The notes: a model not told the origin generated them from the letters alone. Counted from the stretch's first letter, positions 15,995 through 24,600 are shown. The stretch is DNA of 27,588 nt from an uncultured Lautropia sp. (GCA_938046755.1 CALIXC010000295.1:1-27588), one strand, 5' to 3'. A program made the numbers and translations.

Positions 15995-18900
15995 TGAGCG
16001 AAAAACACGACGATCAGGACAGGACGGACGCTCGGAACTTCCTGCAGAGCTGCGTCACATTCGACCTGGAAGTCGGCAAGAAGGACAACCGCATCCATCT
16101 TCTCGGAGCGGTGCGTCTACAGAATGGTGAAGAACGCATTCACGCCCATGACAATAAGGGCGCTTTCTCTCCAGAAGCCGCGCAAGCCTTCGAGCACTTT
16201 GTCGAAGGCGCCGAGTTCCTGCTGGGACACAACATCATCCATTTCGATCTGCCTCATTTGCGCGCTGCAGCACCAGATCTTGTGTTGCTGCAGCGTCCTG
16301 CCATCGACACTCTGTGGCTCAATCCGCTGGCCTATCCCCGCAACCCCTATCATCGGCTGGTCAAGCACGACCAGGAAGGCCATCTGATCAGCGGACAACG
16401 CAACAATCCGGTTGCCGACAGCCGAACCGCCATGGACGTGTTCGTCGATCAGTTCAGCATGCTGCGCCAGGCTGCCCCTGACTTGCTGGCCGCTTGGCAT
16501 TGGCTGAGCACCCGGACCGAGCATGGTTTCCTGCGGGTCCAGGGGTTCGATGCCCTGTTCACAGTCATCCGCCGGCAGCCCCAGCCCAGCGATACCGACG
16601 CCCGCGCTGCCATCCTGGCCTGCATCCAGGGCAAGGGCTGCCCCCGGCATGCCGATGAGCTGCTGACCGACCTCATCGCCCCCACCAGGATAGGCGCAGG
16701 ACACGCCGTACCCGAACGCCCTCTAGGCCTGCTGGCCAACATCCGGCACAAGATCTTTCCATCACTTCTCTCCCACACGAACACACCAAACAGAGCCACG
16801 CAGGCAACCGTCCACGAAGCTCATGGACACCACCACGACCACTGGGGAGTGGCCTATGCACTGGCCTGGCTATCGGTGGCTGGCACCAACTCGGTCATCC
16901 CTCCGTGGGTACTGAAACAGTTTCCCCTGGCGCGGCAGATTGTCCGGCAACTGCGTGAAACCTCATGTAAACAACCGGACTGCCCTTGGTGCTCGGTACG
17001 TCATGATGCAACCAAGGAAGTGCAGCGCCTGTTCCCTGCCATTTCCGGCTTCCGACCGGAACCCAGGGACAAAACGAGTGGCAAGCCCCTGCAGCAGGCG
17101 ATCGTGGAAGCCGCCATGCACGAGGAACACGTCCTGGGCATCCTGCCCACCGGCACGGGCAAATCCCTGTGCTACCAGGTACCCTGCCTATCACGCTTCC
17201 AGAAAACAGGAGCACTGACCGTGGTCATCTCACCGCTGGTCGCCTTGATGGAAGACCAGGTCAAGGGGCTGGAAGACAAGGGGCACCATTGCGTGGCGGC
17301 CATCAACGGCCTGCTGTCCATGCCCCAACGCAGCGAGGCCCTGGAACGCATCCGGCTGGGCGACATCGGCATTCTTCTGATCGCTCCTGAGCAGCTGCGC
17401 AACCGGACAGTGCGCAATGTACTGAAACAGCGCGAAATCGGTGCCTGGGTCTTCGACGAAGCACACTGCGTCTCAAAATGGGGACATGACTTCAGGCCTG
17501 ACTATCGCTATGCCAGCCGCTACATCCGTGAACGTGCCGGAACCGAGCCCATTCCACCCATTCTCTGTCTGACGGCAACGGCCAAGCCCGATGTGGTCAA
17601 CGACATGACGAGCCACTTCCGGGATCGGAGCGGCGTGACATTGACTGTGTTCAACGGCGGAGCCGAGCGCAGCAACCTGAGCTACGAGGTCATCCCCACC
17701 ACGCTGGAGCGCAAATTCGACCAGATCCATGAATTGATTCTGGATCGTCTGCCCACCGAGGGCACAAGTGGTGTGATCATCTACTGCGCATCACGCAAGA
17801 AGACGGAAGAGATCGCCGGCTTCCTGAAGGATCGCGGCCTGGAAGCCGGATATTTCCACGCCGGACTGAAACCGGATGCCAAGAAGGAAACTCAGGATCG
17901 CTTCATCGCCGGAAGTCTGCGTGTCATGGCGGCCACCAACGCCTTCGGCATGGGCATCGACAAGCCGGACGTGCGGCTGGTAATCCACGCGGACATTCCC
18001 GGTTCACTGGAAAACTATCTGCAGGAAGCCGGACGTGCCGGGCGTGACAGGCAACCCGCCGAATGCGTGTTGCTCTATATCCCGGATGATGTCGAACGCC
18101 AGTTGGGCATGTCGGCACGCTCCCGCCTGTCGCAGCGCGACATCCAGATCGTGCTACGCGCCGTACGCAATCTGGCAAAGCGATCAAGTCACACCCGACA
18201 CGCCACACTCCCCGATGAAGGCAGCGAAGTCATTGCCACGTCCGGCGAGATTCTTCTGGAAGACGAACAGGGTGAATTCACCCGCGACGATGCCACCGAT
18301 GACACCAAGGTCCGCACCGCCCTGGCCTGGCTGGAAGAAGCCCATCTACTGACGCGCAACGAGAACCTGGTCACGGTGTTTCCGTCGTCGCTGAAGGCGA
18401 ACAGTCTGGAAGAGTGCAAGCAGAAGCTGGAATCAGCCAATGTATTCTACGAATATGCCCAGCAGCTTCTGGCCATTCTGGGAGCACTCTTCAATGCCGA
18501 CGCCGACACCGGCATCTCGACCGACGCCCTGATGGCCGCCAGCGGGCTGGAACCGAACAGGATCCGCAAGGCCATACAGGATCTGGAAGCGCTGGGGCTG
18601 GTGAGTGACGACACCGCATTGACCGCCTTCGTCCATGCCAGCAACACGGATCATTCCCGCCGCCGGCTGGAGCACATCCGAAAGCTGGAGCGGACCGTCA
18701 TCCGCACCCTGAAGGAAATGGCCCCGGACATGAACCCCGGGGATGCCTGGACGCTGGACCTGCGGCTGCTGACACAGCACGTACGCAATGAATTATCCGG
18801 CCAGCATGATGACCAGCAGGAAAATTCCGTACCGAAGGAAAAACCCCTCACTGCTGCATCCACTGACAAGATCAAGGACGATCCCTTGATGCGGCAGGTT

Positions 18901-21786
18901 CAGCCGCTGGTGATACACCGCATCCTGCGTAGCATGACGCTGGATCGCCCACCCAAGCAGGCCCACGGCAACATCGGGCTGCGTCGACTGGAAATCGACC
19001 GCTACGAACTGAAACTGAACACTTCGTCCTGGCAAGCCCTGGAGAGGGCCGCCACGCTGCGCGCCACCATTGCCAACCTGCTGCTGGAGCATCTGTTGTC
19101 CACACTTCCACCCGGCACTCGCATCAAGGACGCACTGGCCGAGACGACGATGGGTGCGCTGCGAGATGCCATGCTGAAGGATGTCGAGATCAGATCTCGG
19201 GCCGAGCAGCATGACAACGGTATCCGGGAAAAAGCCAGCACCAGCCCGGACGAGAGCGGCGCCGGGCGCTTTCTGGCGCGCGGCCTGCTGTGGATGCATG
19301 AGCAGGAAATCATTCGCCTTAACAAGGGCACCGCCCTGTTCCGCCCGGCCATGACGCTGCGGTTGGCACCAGGACAGGGAAAGTTCAACAAGCAGCAGTA
19401 TGCGCCACTGAAAGACCACTACCAAGCCCAGGTCGAGCAGATCCATGTCATGAGTGAATACGCGCGCCGTGGCATGCCAACGAACAGCACCGGCCAGATC
19501 GACCCGATGCACGAAGCCAATGAACTGGTCAGGGACTATTTCGGCATTCCCTTCGACACGTTCATGCGCAAGTGGCTACCCAACCTGCCGCGCGGACGGC
19601 AGATGACGGAAGATTCCTGGCGCCGCATCATCGACGAGCTGGGCAACGAATACCAGCAGCGCATCGTCATGGTGGATGCCGAGAAGCCTGCCAATCAACT
19701 GGTGCTGGCAGGCCCCGGATCCGGCAAGACACGTACGCTGGTCCATCGCATCGCCTATCTGGTCCGCGGTCGGCGGGAACGCCCCGAATCCATCCTAGCC
19801 ATCGCCTACAACCGGCACGCTGCTGCCGAGATACGCAAGCGCCTGCGTGCCCTGATCGGCGAGGACGCGCGCGGCGTGATGGTGATGACCATCCACGCCA
19901 TGGCCATGCGACTGACCGGCGACAGCCTGGCCGACCGCAAACCTATCGGCGACGGCAAGGAGAATCAGGAGGACATTTTCCGCTCCATCATCCGACGCGC
20001 TACAGCATTGCTGACGGGTGACGCCCAGGACAGCACGGAACCGATGACGGAGCAAACTGGCGACGCCATGGCTGATGAAATCGACGAGACGCGCGAGCGT
20101 CTGCTGGCTGGGTTCCACTGGATCCTGATCGATGAGTATCAGGACATCGAGCAATGCCAGTATGAACTCATCTCGGCCCTGGCAGGCCGAACGCTGAAAC
20201 CGGCCGACGACGATGATGACAGTGAAGACCGCCGGCTGAACATGTTTGCCGTGGGCGACGACGACCAGAATATCTACGCCTTCAATGGCGCCAGCGTCGC
20301 CTTCATCCGAAGCTTCAGGGAAGACTATCTGGGCAGCAGTGAAGAACCCTCCTACCTGGTGGAGAACTATCGCTCCACCCGGCACATCATCGACGCTGCC
20401 AATTGCGTCATCGCCCCGGCCACCAACCGCATGAAGCGCGATCATCCAGTGCGGATCGATGCCCGAAGACAGAATGATCCACCCGGTGGCGACATGAGCC
20501 GGGACGACCCCATGGTCGGCGGTCGCGTGCAGGTTCTGCATCTGTCACGACCCCGACCCGGCAACGACTGGATGCTGCAACAGGCCGTGGTGGTCATGGA
20601 GGAATTCCGACGCCTGCAGGGCCTGTCCACCGACTGGGACTGGTCATCGTGCGCCGTCATCGCGCGCGAGTGGAAATACCTGGCCGCCATACGGACATGG
20701 TGCGAGCTGCACGACATTCCCGTCCAGTCCGCCCTGGACGGCAAGCTGCCGCTCTGGTGGCTGCGTGAGACACAACAGCTTGTCGGCATGCTGCGCGAGC
20801 AGAAGATCGAGCGGGTATCCGAACAGACCTTGCGGGAATTCGTGCAGACCCTGCCTGCCACCCCATGGCGCGACATGCTGCTGACCGCTGTGGAGGAATA
20901 CAGTCTGGAAATGGGCAGCCTGGCACTGTCGGCCAATGCCATCATCGACTGGCTGGCCGAATGGGCACACGAAGCACGCCAGAAACAACAAGGTCTGCTC
21001 CTGGTCAGCGCACATCGCACCAAAGGGCTGGAATTCGACCATGTGGCGATTCTGGATGGCGGGTGGGCTCCGGGCCGCGATCCCCTTTTCCGGCCTGGCA
21101 GGTGTTTGACTGCTTCGAGACGCACGGAGAATCCCCATTCTTCGACGGCCCCTGGTTTTCTGAAAGTCCCTCATCGCCTGACCACGAACAGCACCCTGCA
21201 ATTCCCTGGTCCATCCGGAAACATCAGCTCCCGCCCCCACGGTACCCAGACCGACCCCGACGAGACACGGCGCCTGTTCTACGTGGCAATGACACGCGCC
21301 CGCAAGACGCTGATGATGGTCCAGGCCACGGCGTCACATCCCTTCACCGCTGCCCTGGCAGACACCCCAGCGGTCGTGATTCGTGACATCGAGCCGTCTA
21401 CGCCCATCGCCGGCATGTCACGCCGCTACCAGCTCGCCTCCATGCAGGACATCGACCTGGGCCATGCCGGACGTCGCCATGCGAGAGATCCCGTTCATGG
21501 GCACATTGCCCATCTGAAGGCCGGAGACGTCCTGCAGCTCCGCCCGGACGAGAAAGGCAACTGGAACATTCTGGACATGACCGGCCATCAGGTCGGCCGC
21601 ATGGCAAAAGCGTGGAAGCCCCTGGCGGGCTATCACGTCAGCACTTGTACCGTGCACGGCATCGTGGTCCGTCAGAAAAAGCAGATCGACGAACAGTACA
21701 TCGACTGGTACAAGATGGATGAGTGGGAAGTGGTGGTGCCCGAGGTGGTGTGGTCGCCCGGGCCGCAGGCGTGCCCTGCTCCATAG
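15994..21786 (+). CDS. Giant fusion: DEDD exonuclease-like domain, RecQ helicase, UvrD/Rep helicase
   Basis: This single 1930-residue chain joins two DNA helicase engines. Residues 1-150 resemble a DEDD exonuclease: Asp24/Glu26 in FDLEVG, Asp85 in GHNIIHFD and Asp142 in NNPVADS. The usual His or Tyr before the last Asp is Asn here. A cysteine cluster CKQPDCPWC follows near 325. The RecQ-type superfamily 2 engine has GTGKS (387-391, Lys390), DEAH (488-491) and QEAGRAGRD (677-685). A winged-helix-like middle region to about 1200 contains LLWMHEQEIIRLNKG. The superfamily 1 UvrD engine has GPGSGKT (Lys1245), IDEYQD (1379-1384), GDDDQNIYAF, VENYRST, SAHRTKGLEF (1672-1681) and RRLFYVAMTRAR (1759-1770). 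A small C-terminal domain ends WEVVVPEVV. A comparable architecture occurs in other bacteria as I recall; its role is unproven. It may serve repair or defence against foreign DNA. Confidence 0.9.
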   Translation: MSEKHDDQDRTDARNFLQSCVTFDLEVGKKDNRIHLLGAVRLQNGEERIHAHDNKGAFSPEAAQAFEHFVEGAEFLLGHNIIHFDLPHLRAAAPDLVLLQRPAIDTLWLNPLAYPRNPYHRLVKHDQEGHLISGQRNNPVADSRTAMDVFVDQFSMLRQAAPDLLAAWHWLSTRTEHGFLRVQGFDALFTVIRRQPQPSDTDARAAILACIQGKGCPRHADELLTDLIAPTRIGAGHAVPERPLGLLANIRHKIFPSLLSHTNTPNRATQATVHEAHGHHHDHWGVAYALAWLSVAGTNSVIPPWVLKQFPLARQIVRQLRETSCKQPDCPWCSVRHDATKEVQRLFPAISGFRPEPRDKTSGKPLQQAIVEAAMHEEHVLGILPTGTGKSLCYQVPCLSRFQKTGALTVVISPLVALMEDQVKGLEDKGHHCVAAINGLLSMPQRSEALERIRLGDIGILLIAPEQLRNRTVRNVLKQREIGAWVFDEAHCVSKWGHDFRPDYRYASRYIRERAGTEPIPPILCLTATAKPDVVNDMTSHFRDRSGVTLTVFNGGAERSNLSYEVIPTTLERKFDQIHELILDRLPTEGTSGVIIYCASRKKTEEIAGFLKDRGLEAGYFHAGLKPDAKKETQDRFIAGSLRVMAATNAFGMGIDKPDVRLVIHADIPGSLENYLQEAGRAGRDRQPAECVLLYIPDDVERQLGMSARSRLSQRDIQIVLRAVRNLAKRSSHTRHATLPDEGSEVIATSGEILLEDEQGEFTRDDATDDTKVRTALAWLEEAHLLTRNENLVTVFPSSLKANSLEECKQKLESANVFYEYAQQLLAILGALFNADADTGISTDALMAASGLEPNRIRKAIQDLEALGLVSDDTALTAFVHASNTDHSRRRLEHIRKLERTVIRTLKEMAPDMNPGDAWTLDLRLLTQHVRNELSGQHDDQQENSVPKEKPLTAASTDKIKDDPLMRQVQPLVIHRILRSMTLDRPPKQAHGNIGLRRLEIDRYELKLNTSSWQALERAATLRATIANLLLEHLLSTLPPGTRIKDALAETTMGALRDAMLKDVEIRSRAEQHDNGIREKASTSPDESGAGRFLARGLLWMHEQEIIRLNKGTALFRPAMTLRLAPGQGKFNKQQYAPLKDHYQAQVEQIHVMSEYARRGMPTNSTGQIDPMHEANELVRDYFGIPFDTFMRKWLPNLPRGRQMTEDSWRRIIDELGNEYQQRIVMVDAEKPANQLVLAGPGSGKTRTLVHRIAYLVRGRRERPESILAIAYNRHAAAEIRKRLRALIGEDARGVMVMTIHAMAMRLTGDSLADRKPIGDGKENQEDIFRSIIRRATALLTGDAQDSTEPMTEQTGDAMADEIDETRERLLAGFHWILIDEYQDIEQCQYELISALAGRTLKPADDDDDSEDRRLNMFAVGDDDQNIYAFNGASVAFIRSFREDYLGSSEEPSYLVENYRSTRHIIDAANCVIAPATNRMKRDHPVRIDARRQNDPPGGDMSRDDPMVGGRVQVLHLSRPRPGNDWMLQQAVVVMEEFRRLQGLSTDWDWSSCAVIAREWKYLAAIRTWCELHDIPVQSALDGKLPLWWLRETQQLVGMLREQKIERVSEQTLREFVQTLPATPWRDMLLTAVEEYSLEMGSLALSANAIIDWLAEWAHEARQKQQGLLLVSAHRTKGLEFDHVAILDGGWAPGRDPLFRPGRCLTASRRTENPHSSTAPGFLKVPHRLTTNSTLQFPGPSGNISSRPHGTQTDPDETRRLFYVAMTRARKTLMMVQATASHPFTAALADTPAVVIRDIEPSTPIAGMSRRYQLASMQDIDLGHAGRRHARDPVHGHIAHLKAGDVLQLRPDEKGNWNILDMTGHQVGRMAKAWKPLAGYHVSTCTVHGIVVRQKKQIDEQYIDWYKMDEWEVVVPEVVWSPGPQACPAP

Positions 21787-21914
21787 CCAGTGCCTCACCG
21801 CCCCTGCTTCCATGGGCTCGGAATTGACGCGATGATAGATGGCGACATGTAGTATGCGCGGCCCGACACGCAACCTGTCCATCACCGGGCAAACCTCGAT
21901 AGCGGACAATCTCC

Positions 21915-22176
21915 ATGACCCCTGGAGCGTATAGGAAAAGCGATTTCGGCAGCAGATGCGAATAGCCAGTTTCCCTCACTGCTGCGTACAGTGGAAGAGG
22001 GGCAGAATTACGTCATCATCGATCACGGCCAGCCCATCGCCCGCATCATCCCGGTCCAGAACGATGCTGCCACAGCCCGAAAGGCCCGTTCCATGCTCCT
22101 CACACACCTGAGAAGCCAGCCTGCTCTGCATGCGGGCTCATGGACACGCGAAGAGCTGTACGAGACCGAAAAATGA
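21915..22176 (+). pseudogene. Phd/YefM-type antitoxin, frameshifted near the start
   Basis: The frame ending at TGA 22174-22176 reads GKAISAADANSQFPSLLRTV and then IIDHGQPIARIIP, the N-terminal DNA-binding pattern of Phd/YefM antitoxins, and ends in a toxin-binding tail (WTREELYETEK). No ATG lies in this frame; the only usual start, GTG 21991, would cut off the conserved beginning. An ATG at 21915 is one base out of register. Removing one C from the CCCC run at 21919-21922 would give MTLERIGKAISAADAN, a normal antitoxin start. Its stop overlaps the toxin ATG (ATGA). A non-canonical start such as CTG 21922 is possible but less likely. Confidence 0.6.
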
Positions 22177-22364
22177 TGCGGGCAGCACTCGACACCAACG
22201 TACTCGCTTACGCTGAAGGTATCGACGACCCTGGGTGTCAGGCCATTGCTCTTTCGCTCATTGAGTACCTTTCCTGCCACGAGATCATCGTTCCAGTTCA
22301 GGTTCTCGGAGAACTCTTCCTTCCCAACCATACCCTCACCCTTTCGGCCAGTCATAGTCGATGA
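22173..22364 (+). pseudogene. VapC-type PIN toxin, truncated
   Basis: ATG 22173 overlaps the antitoxin stop by 4 nt, the usual antitoxin-toxin arrangement. The product begins MMRAALDTNVLAYAEG, with the first PIN-domain aspartate, and continues to VPVQVLGELF with the second acidic residue. After that it departs from the family and ends after a short unrelated tail at about 63 residues, where intact toxins have around 130-140. The later acidic residues of the PIN active site are missing. The frame runs 29 nt into the antisense 3' end of xth, so the deletion point lies near 22320. It is most likely a non-functional remnant. Confidence 0.7.
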
Positions 22365-23115
22365 TCAGCGGCGCGTGGTCCGAGAAGCGCTCGTCCTTGT
22401 AGATCTCGGCGCGGGTGGCGGTGGCAGCGATGCCGGGGGTGGCGATCTGGTAGTCGATGCGCCAGCCCACGTTCTTGGCCCAGGCCTGTCCACGGTTGCT
22501 CCACCAGGTGTATTGCTCGGGGCGGGGGTCCAGCTGACGGAACACGTCGACAAAGCCGATATCGTCCAGGAGGCTGCTGAGCCACTGGCGCTCTTCGGGC
22601 AGGAAGCCAGAGTTCTTCTGGTTGGAGCGCCAGTTCTTCAGGTCGATTTCCTTGTGAGCGACGTTCCAGTCGCCGCACAGGATGATCTCGCGGCCGCTGT
22701 CCTTCAGTTCCTGCATGTGGCGGGCGAAGGCTTCCATGAAGACAAACTTGCGTTGCAGGCGCTCTTCGGAGGAGGAGCCGGAGGGGACGTAGACCGAGAT
22801 GATGGCGTGGGTGCCGAAGTCCATCTCGATGTAGCGGCCCTCGGCATCGAATTCGGGCTGGCCGAAGCCTTCGCGGATGGTCTGGGGGGTATGGGGGGTG
22901 TAGATGCCCACGCCGCTGTAGCCGCGCCGCTCGGCCAGGTGGAAGCGCCCGGCAGCCGGGCCGATGGCCTGCATGGTGTCGTCCATGTCGGAGAGCTGGG
23001 CACGCACTTCCTGCACGCAGATGGCGTCGGCACCAAGGGTGGCAGCCCAGGGGAACCAGCCCTTGCGGGCGGCGGACCGGATACCGTTAAGATTCTGGGA
23101 TACAACTCGCAACAT
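22336..23115 (-). CDS. xth: Exodeoxyribonuclease III family AP endonuclease
   Basis: This base-excision repair enzyme cuts DNA at abasic sites and has 3' exonuclease/phosphodiesterase activity. It is 259 residues from ATG 23115. The endonuclease/exonuclease/phosphatase fold shows Asn8 in SQNLNGIR, metal ligand Glu36 in VQEVR, then SGSSSEERLQRK, CGDWNVAH, WRIDYQIA and the final SDHAPL with catalytic His. AGG lies 7 nt before the start. Readings that begin further upstream, to 23199, would overlap pyrE and are unlikely. The gene is divergent from pyrE with almost no gap. Its 3' end is bordered by the toxin remnant but is intact (DYDWPKG). Confidence 0.94.
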   Translation of the reverse strand: MLRVVSQNLNGIRSAARKGWFPWAATLGADAICVQEVRAQLSDMDDTMQAIGPAAGRFHLAERRGYSGVGIYTPHTPQTIREGFGQPEFDAEGRYIEMDFGTHAIISVYVPSGSSSEERLQRKFVFMEAFARHMQELKDSGREIILCGDWNVAHKEIDLKNWRSNQKNSGFLPEERQWLSSLLDDIGFVDVFRQLDPRPEQYTWWSNRGQAWAKNVGWRIDYQIATPGIAATATRAEIYKDERFSDHAPLIIDYDWPKG

Positions 23116-23128
23116 GCAGGCACCTATG

Positions 23129-23833
23129 ATGAAAGATCTTTCCCACGAGTTTATCCAGTTCGCGCTCGACACCGGAGCGCTGAGCTTCGGCGAGTTCAAG
23201 ACGAAGGCGGGGCGGCTGTCGCCCTACTTCTTCAATGCGGGGCTCTTCCACGACGGCGAGGGCCTGGGCCGTCTGGCCAGTTTCTATGCCGACCGGCTGC
23301 TGCAGGTGGAAGAAACCGTGCCGAAGTTCGATGTGCTGTTCGGGCCGGCCTACAAGGGCATCACGCTGGCCTCGGCCATGGCGGTGGCCTGCGCGGCACG
23401 GGGCCGCAACCTGCCCTTCTGCTTCAACCGCAAGGAAGCCAAGGACCACGGCGAGGGCGGCAATCTGGTGGGGGCACCGCTCACGGGGCGAGTGGCCATC
23501 ATCGATGACGTGATCTCGGCCGGCACGTCGGTACGGGAGTCGGTGGAGATCATCCGGGCGGCCGGGGCCGAGCCTGCGGCGGTGTTCATCGCGCTGGACC
23601 GGATGGAGCGCGGCGGCAACGCCGAGGTGGTGGCGGCGCAGTCGGCCGTGGAAGAGGTGCGTGAGCGCTGGAGGATCGAGGTGTATGCGCTGGCCACGCT
23701 GGACGATCTGCTGGGCTACCTGGAGTCGGATGCCCGGCCGTCGACGGAACGCTACAGCGCCGAGGTGCTTGCCACTCATCGTTTGGCCATCGCCGACTAT
23801 CGCAGCCGCTATGGCACGGGGCGTCGCCCCTGA
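23129..23833 (+). CDS. pyrE: Orotate phosphoribosyltransferase
   Basis: PyrE joins orotate and PRPP to make orotidine 5'-phosphate in pyrimidine synthesis and acts as a cytoplasmic dimer. The 234-residue product shows GEFKTKAGRLSPYFFNAGLF near the N-terminus and the PRPP-site motif VAIIDDVISAGTS. GPAYKGI and FNRKEAKDHGEGG form the catalytic loop. ATG 23126 and ATG 23129 are adjacent; the second has better spacing (8 nt) from the AGG at 23118-23120. The first would add one Met. The C-terminus carries about 20 residues past the usual domain. The gene is followed after 14 nt by a DUF4124 gene. Confidence 0.95.
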   Translation: MKDLSHEFIQFALDTGALSFGEFKTKAGRLSPYFFNAGLFHDGEGLGRLASFYADRLLQVEETVPKFDVLFGPAYKGITLASAMAVACAARGRNLPFCFNRKEAKDHGEGGNLVGAPLTGRVAIIDDVISAGTSVRESVEIIRAAGAEPAAVFIALDRMERGGNAEVVAAQSAVEEVRERWRIEVYALATLDDLLGYLESDARPSTERYSAEVLATHRLAIADYRSRYGTGRRP

Positions 23834-23847
23834 CTACAGTGGCGGGT

Positions 23848-24555
23848 ATGAGCCTCGATCATGCCCGTTTCGTGCTGTTAACCCTATCCCTGACCCTGGC
23901 GTCGGGGATGACGGTCATGGCGCATGCGCAGTCGATGCCGGTGTCGGACAACGCCCCCCGAGGCGGCAGCTCCATCTATGTCTGCAAGGACGAGAATGGC
24001 CGGGTGATCTCGTCGGATCAGCCGATTGATGCCTGCGCGCGGCGCAACATGCGCGAGCTGAACCGCGACGGTTCGGTACGCCGGGTGCTGCCGCCGCCGC
24101 TGACGCGGCAGCAAGAGCGCGAGGCGGCCCAGCAGGCGCTGGTGCGCCAGGAACAGGAAAGGGCGCTGAAGGCGCAGCAGGCGCATGATCGGCACCTGTT
24201 GCTGACCTACAAGACGCCGGAAGATCTGCGCAAGCGCCAGGAACAGCAGATCCAGCTGATCGACGAGGAAATCGCCGCGGCAATGCGGCGCATCCTGGTG
24301 CTGGACCAGAACCTGAAAGAGGAGCGCGGGCAGGCGGCCGAGTGGCAGAAAAAGCAGGAACAGCCCAATGCTCGCCTGCCCTATGCGTTGCAGCAGCGCA
24401 TCTCGTCGATTGCCAATGCCATTCTGGCCGAGGATGCACTGATCCAGGAGCGCCGGAACGAGCGCACGCGCCTGAACCGCGATTTCGAGGTCAATGCGGC
24501 GCGACTGAACGAGCTGCTGGCGCACCTGCCGGAGCAGCAGGAGCCCGCGAACTGA
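23848..24555 (+). CDS. Secreted DUF4124 protein with coiled-coil region
   Basis: The 235-residue product begins with a signal peptide (FVLLTLSLTLASGMTV, likely cleavage after AHA near residue 28). A DUF4124 module follows, with IYVCKDENGRVISSDQPID and a second cysteine in CARR. From about residue 80 it is a long charged helix rich in Gln, Glu, Arg and Ala, very likely a coiled coil in the periplasm. The start could also be GTG 23839, three codons earlier; ATG 23848 places the signal peptide normally. It lies 14 nt after pyrE and is probably cotranscribed, without a known functional link. DUF4124 proteins have no settled function. Confidence 0.78.
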   Translation: MSLDHARFVLLTLSLTLASGMTVMAHAQSMPVSDNAPRGGSSIYVCKDENGRVISSDQPIDACARRNMRELNRDGSVRRVLPPPLTRQQEREAAQQALVRQEQERALKAQQAHDRHLLLTYKTPEDLRKRQEQQIQLIDEEIAAAMRRILVLDQNLKEERGQAAEWQKKQEQPNARLPYALQQRISSIANAILAEDALIQERRNERTRLNRDFEVNAARLNELLAHLPEQQEPAN

Positions 24556-24564
24556 CTGGCAGCC

Positions 24565-24584
24565 GCCCGGATCCCGTTCCGGGC
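24565..24584. terminator. Hairpin between convergent DUF4124 gene and gatB
   Basis: GCCCGGA (24565-24571) and TCCGGGC (24578-24584) pair around TCCCGT in the 45-bp gap between two facing genes, so it could serve both. There is no T-run on either side. Confidence 0.45.
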
Positions 24585-24600
24585 AGCCCCTGTGCCGATC

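Noticed and set aside
21076..21252. Intein inside the UvrD part
   Set aside because: About 59 residues is too short, and there is no Cys/Ser splice start or His-Asn end.
21824..21855. Promoter for the toxin-antitoxin remnant (TTGACG and TAGTAT)
   Set aside because: The spacing is 20 bp and the -10 is poor, so it is not convincing.
15994..22364. Named defence system
   Set aside because: No restriction, retron, CBASS, Gabija, Zorya or CRISPR genes are recognisable beside the helicase; only a broken toxin-antitoxin pair is present, so defence remains a hypothesis.
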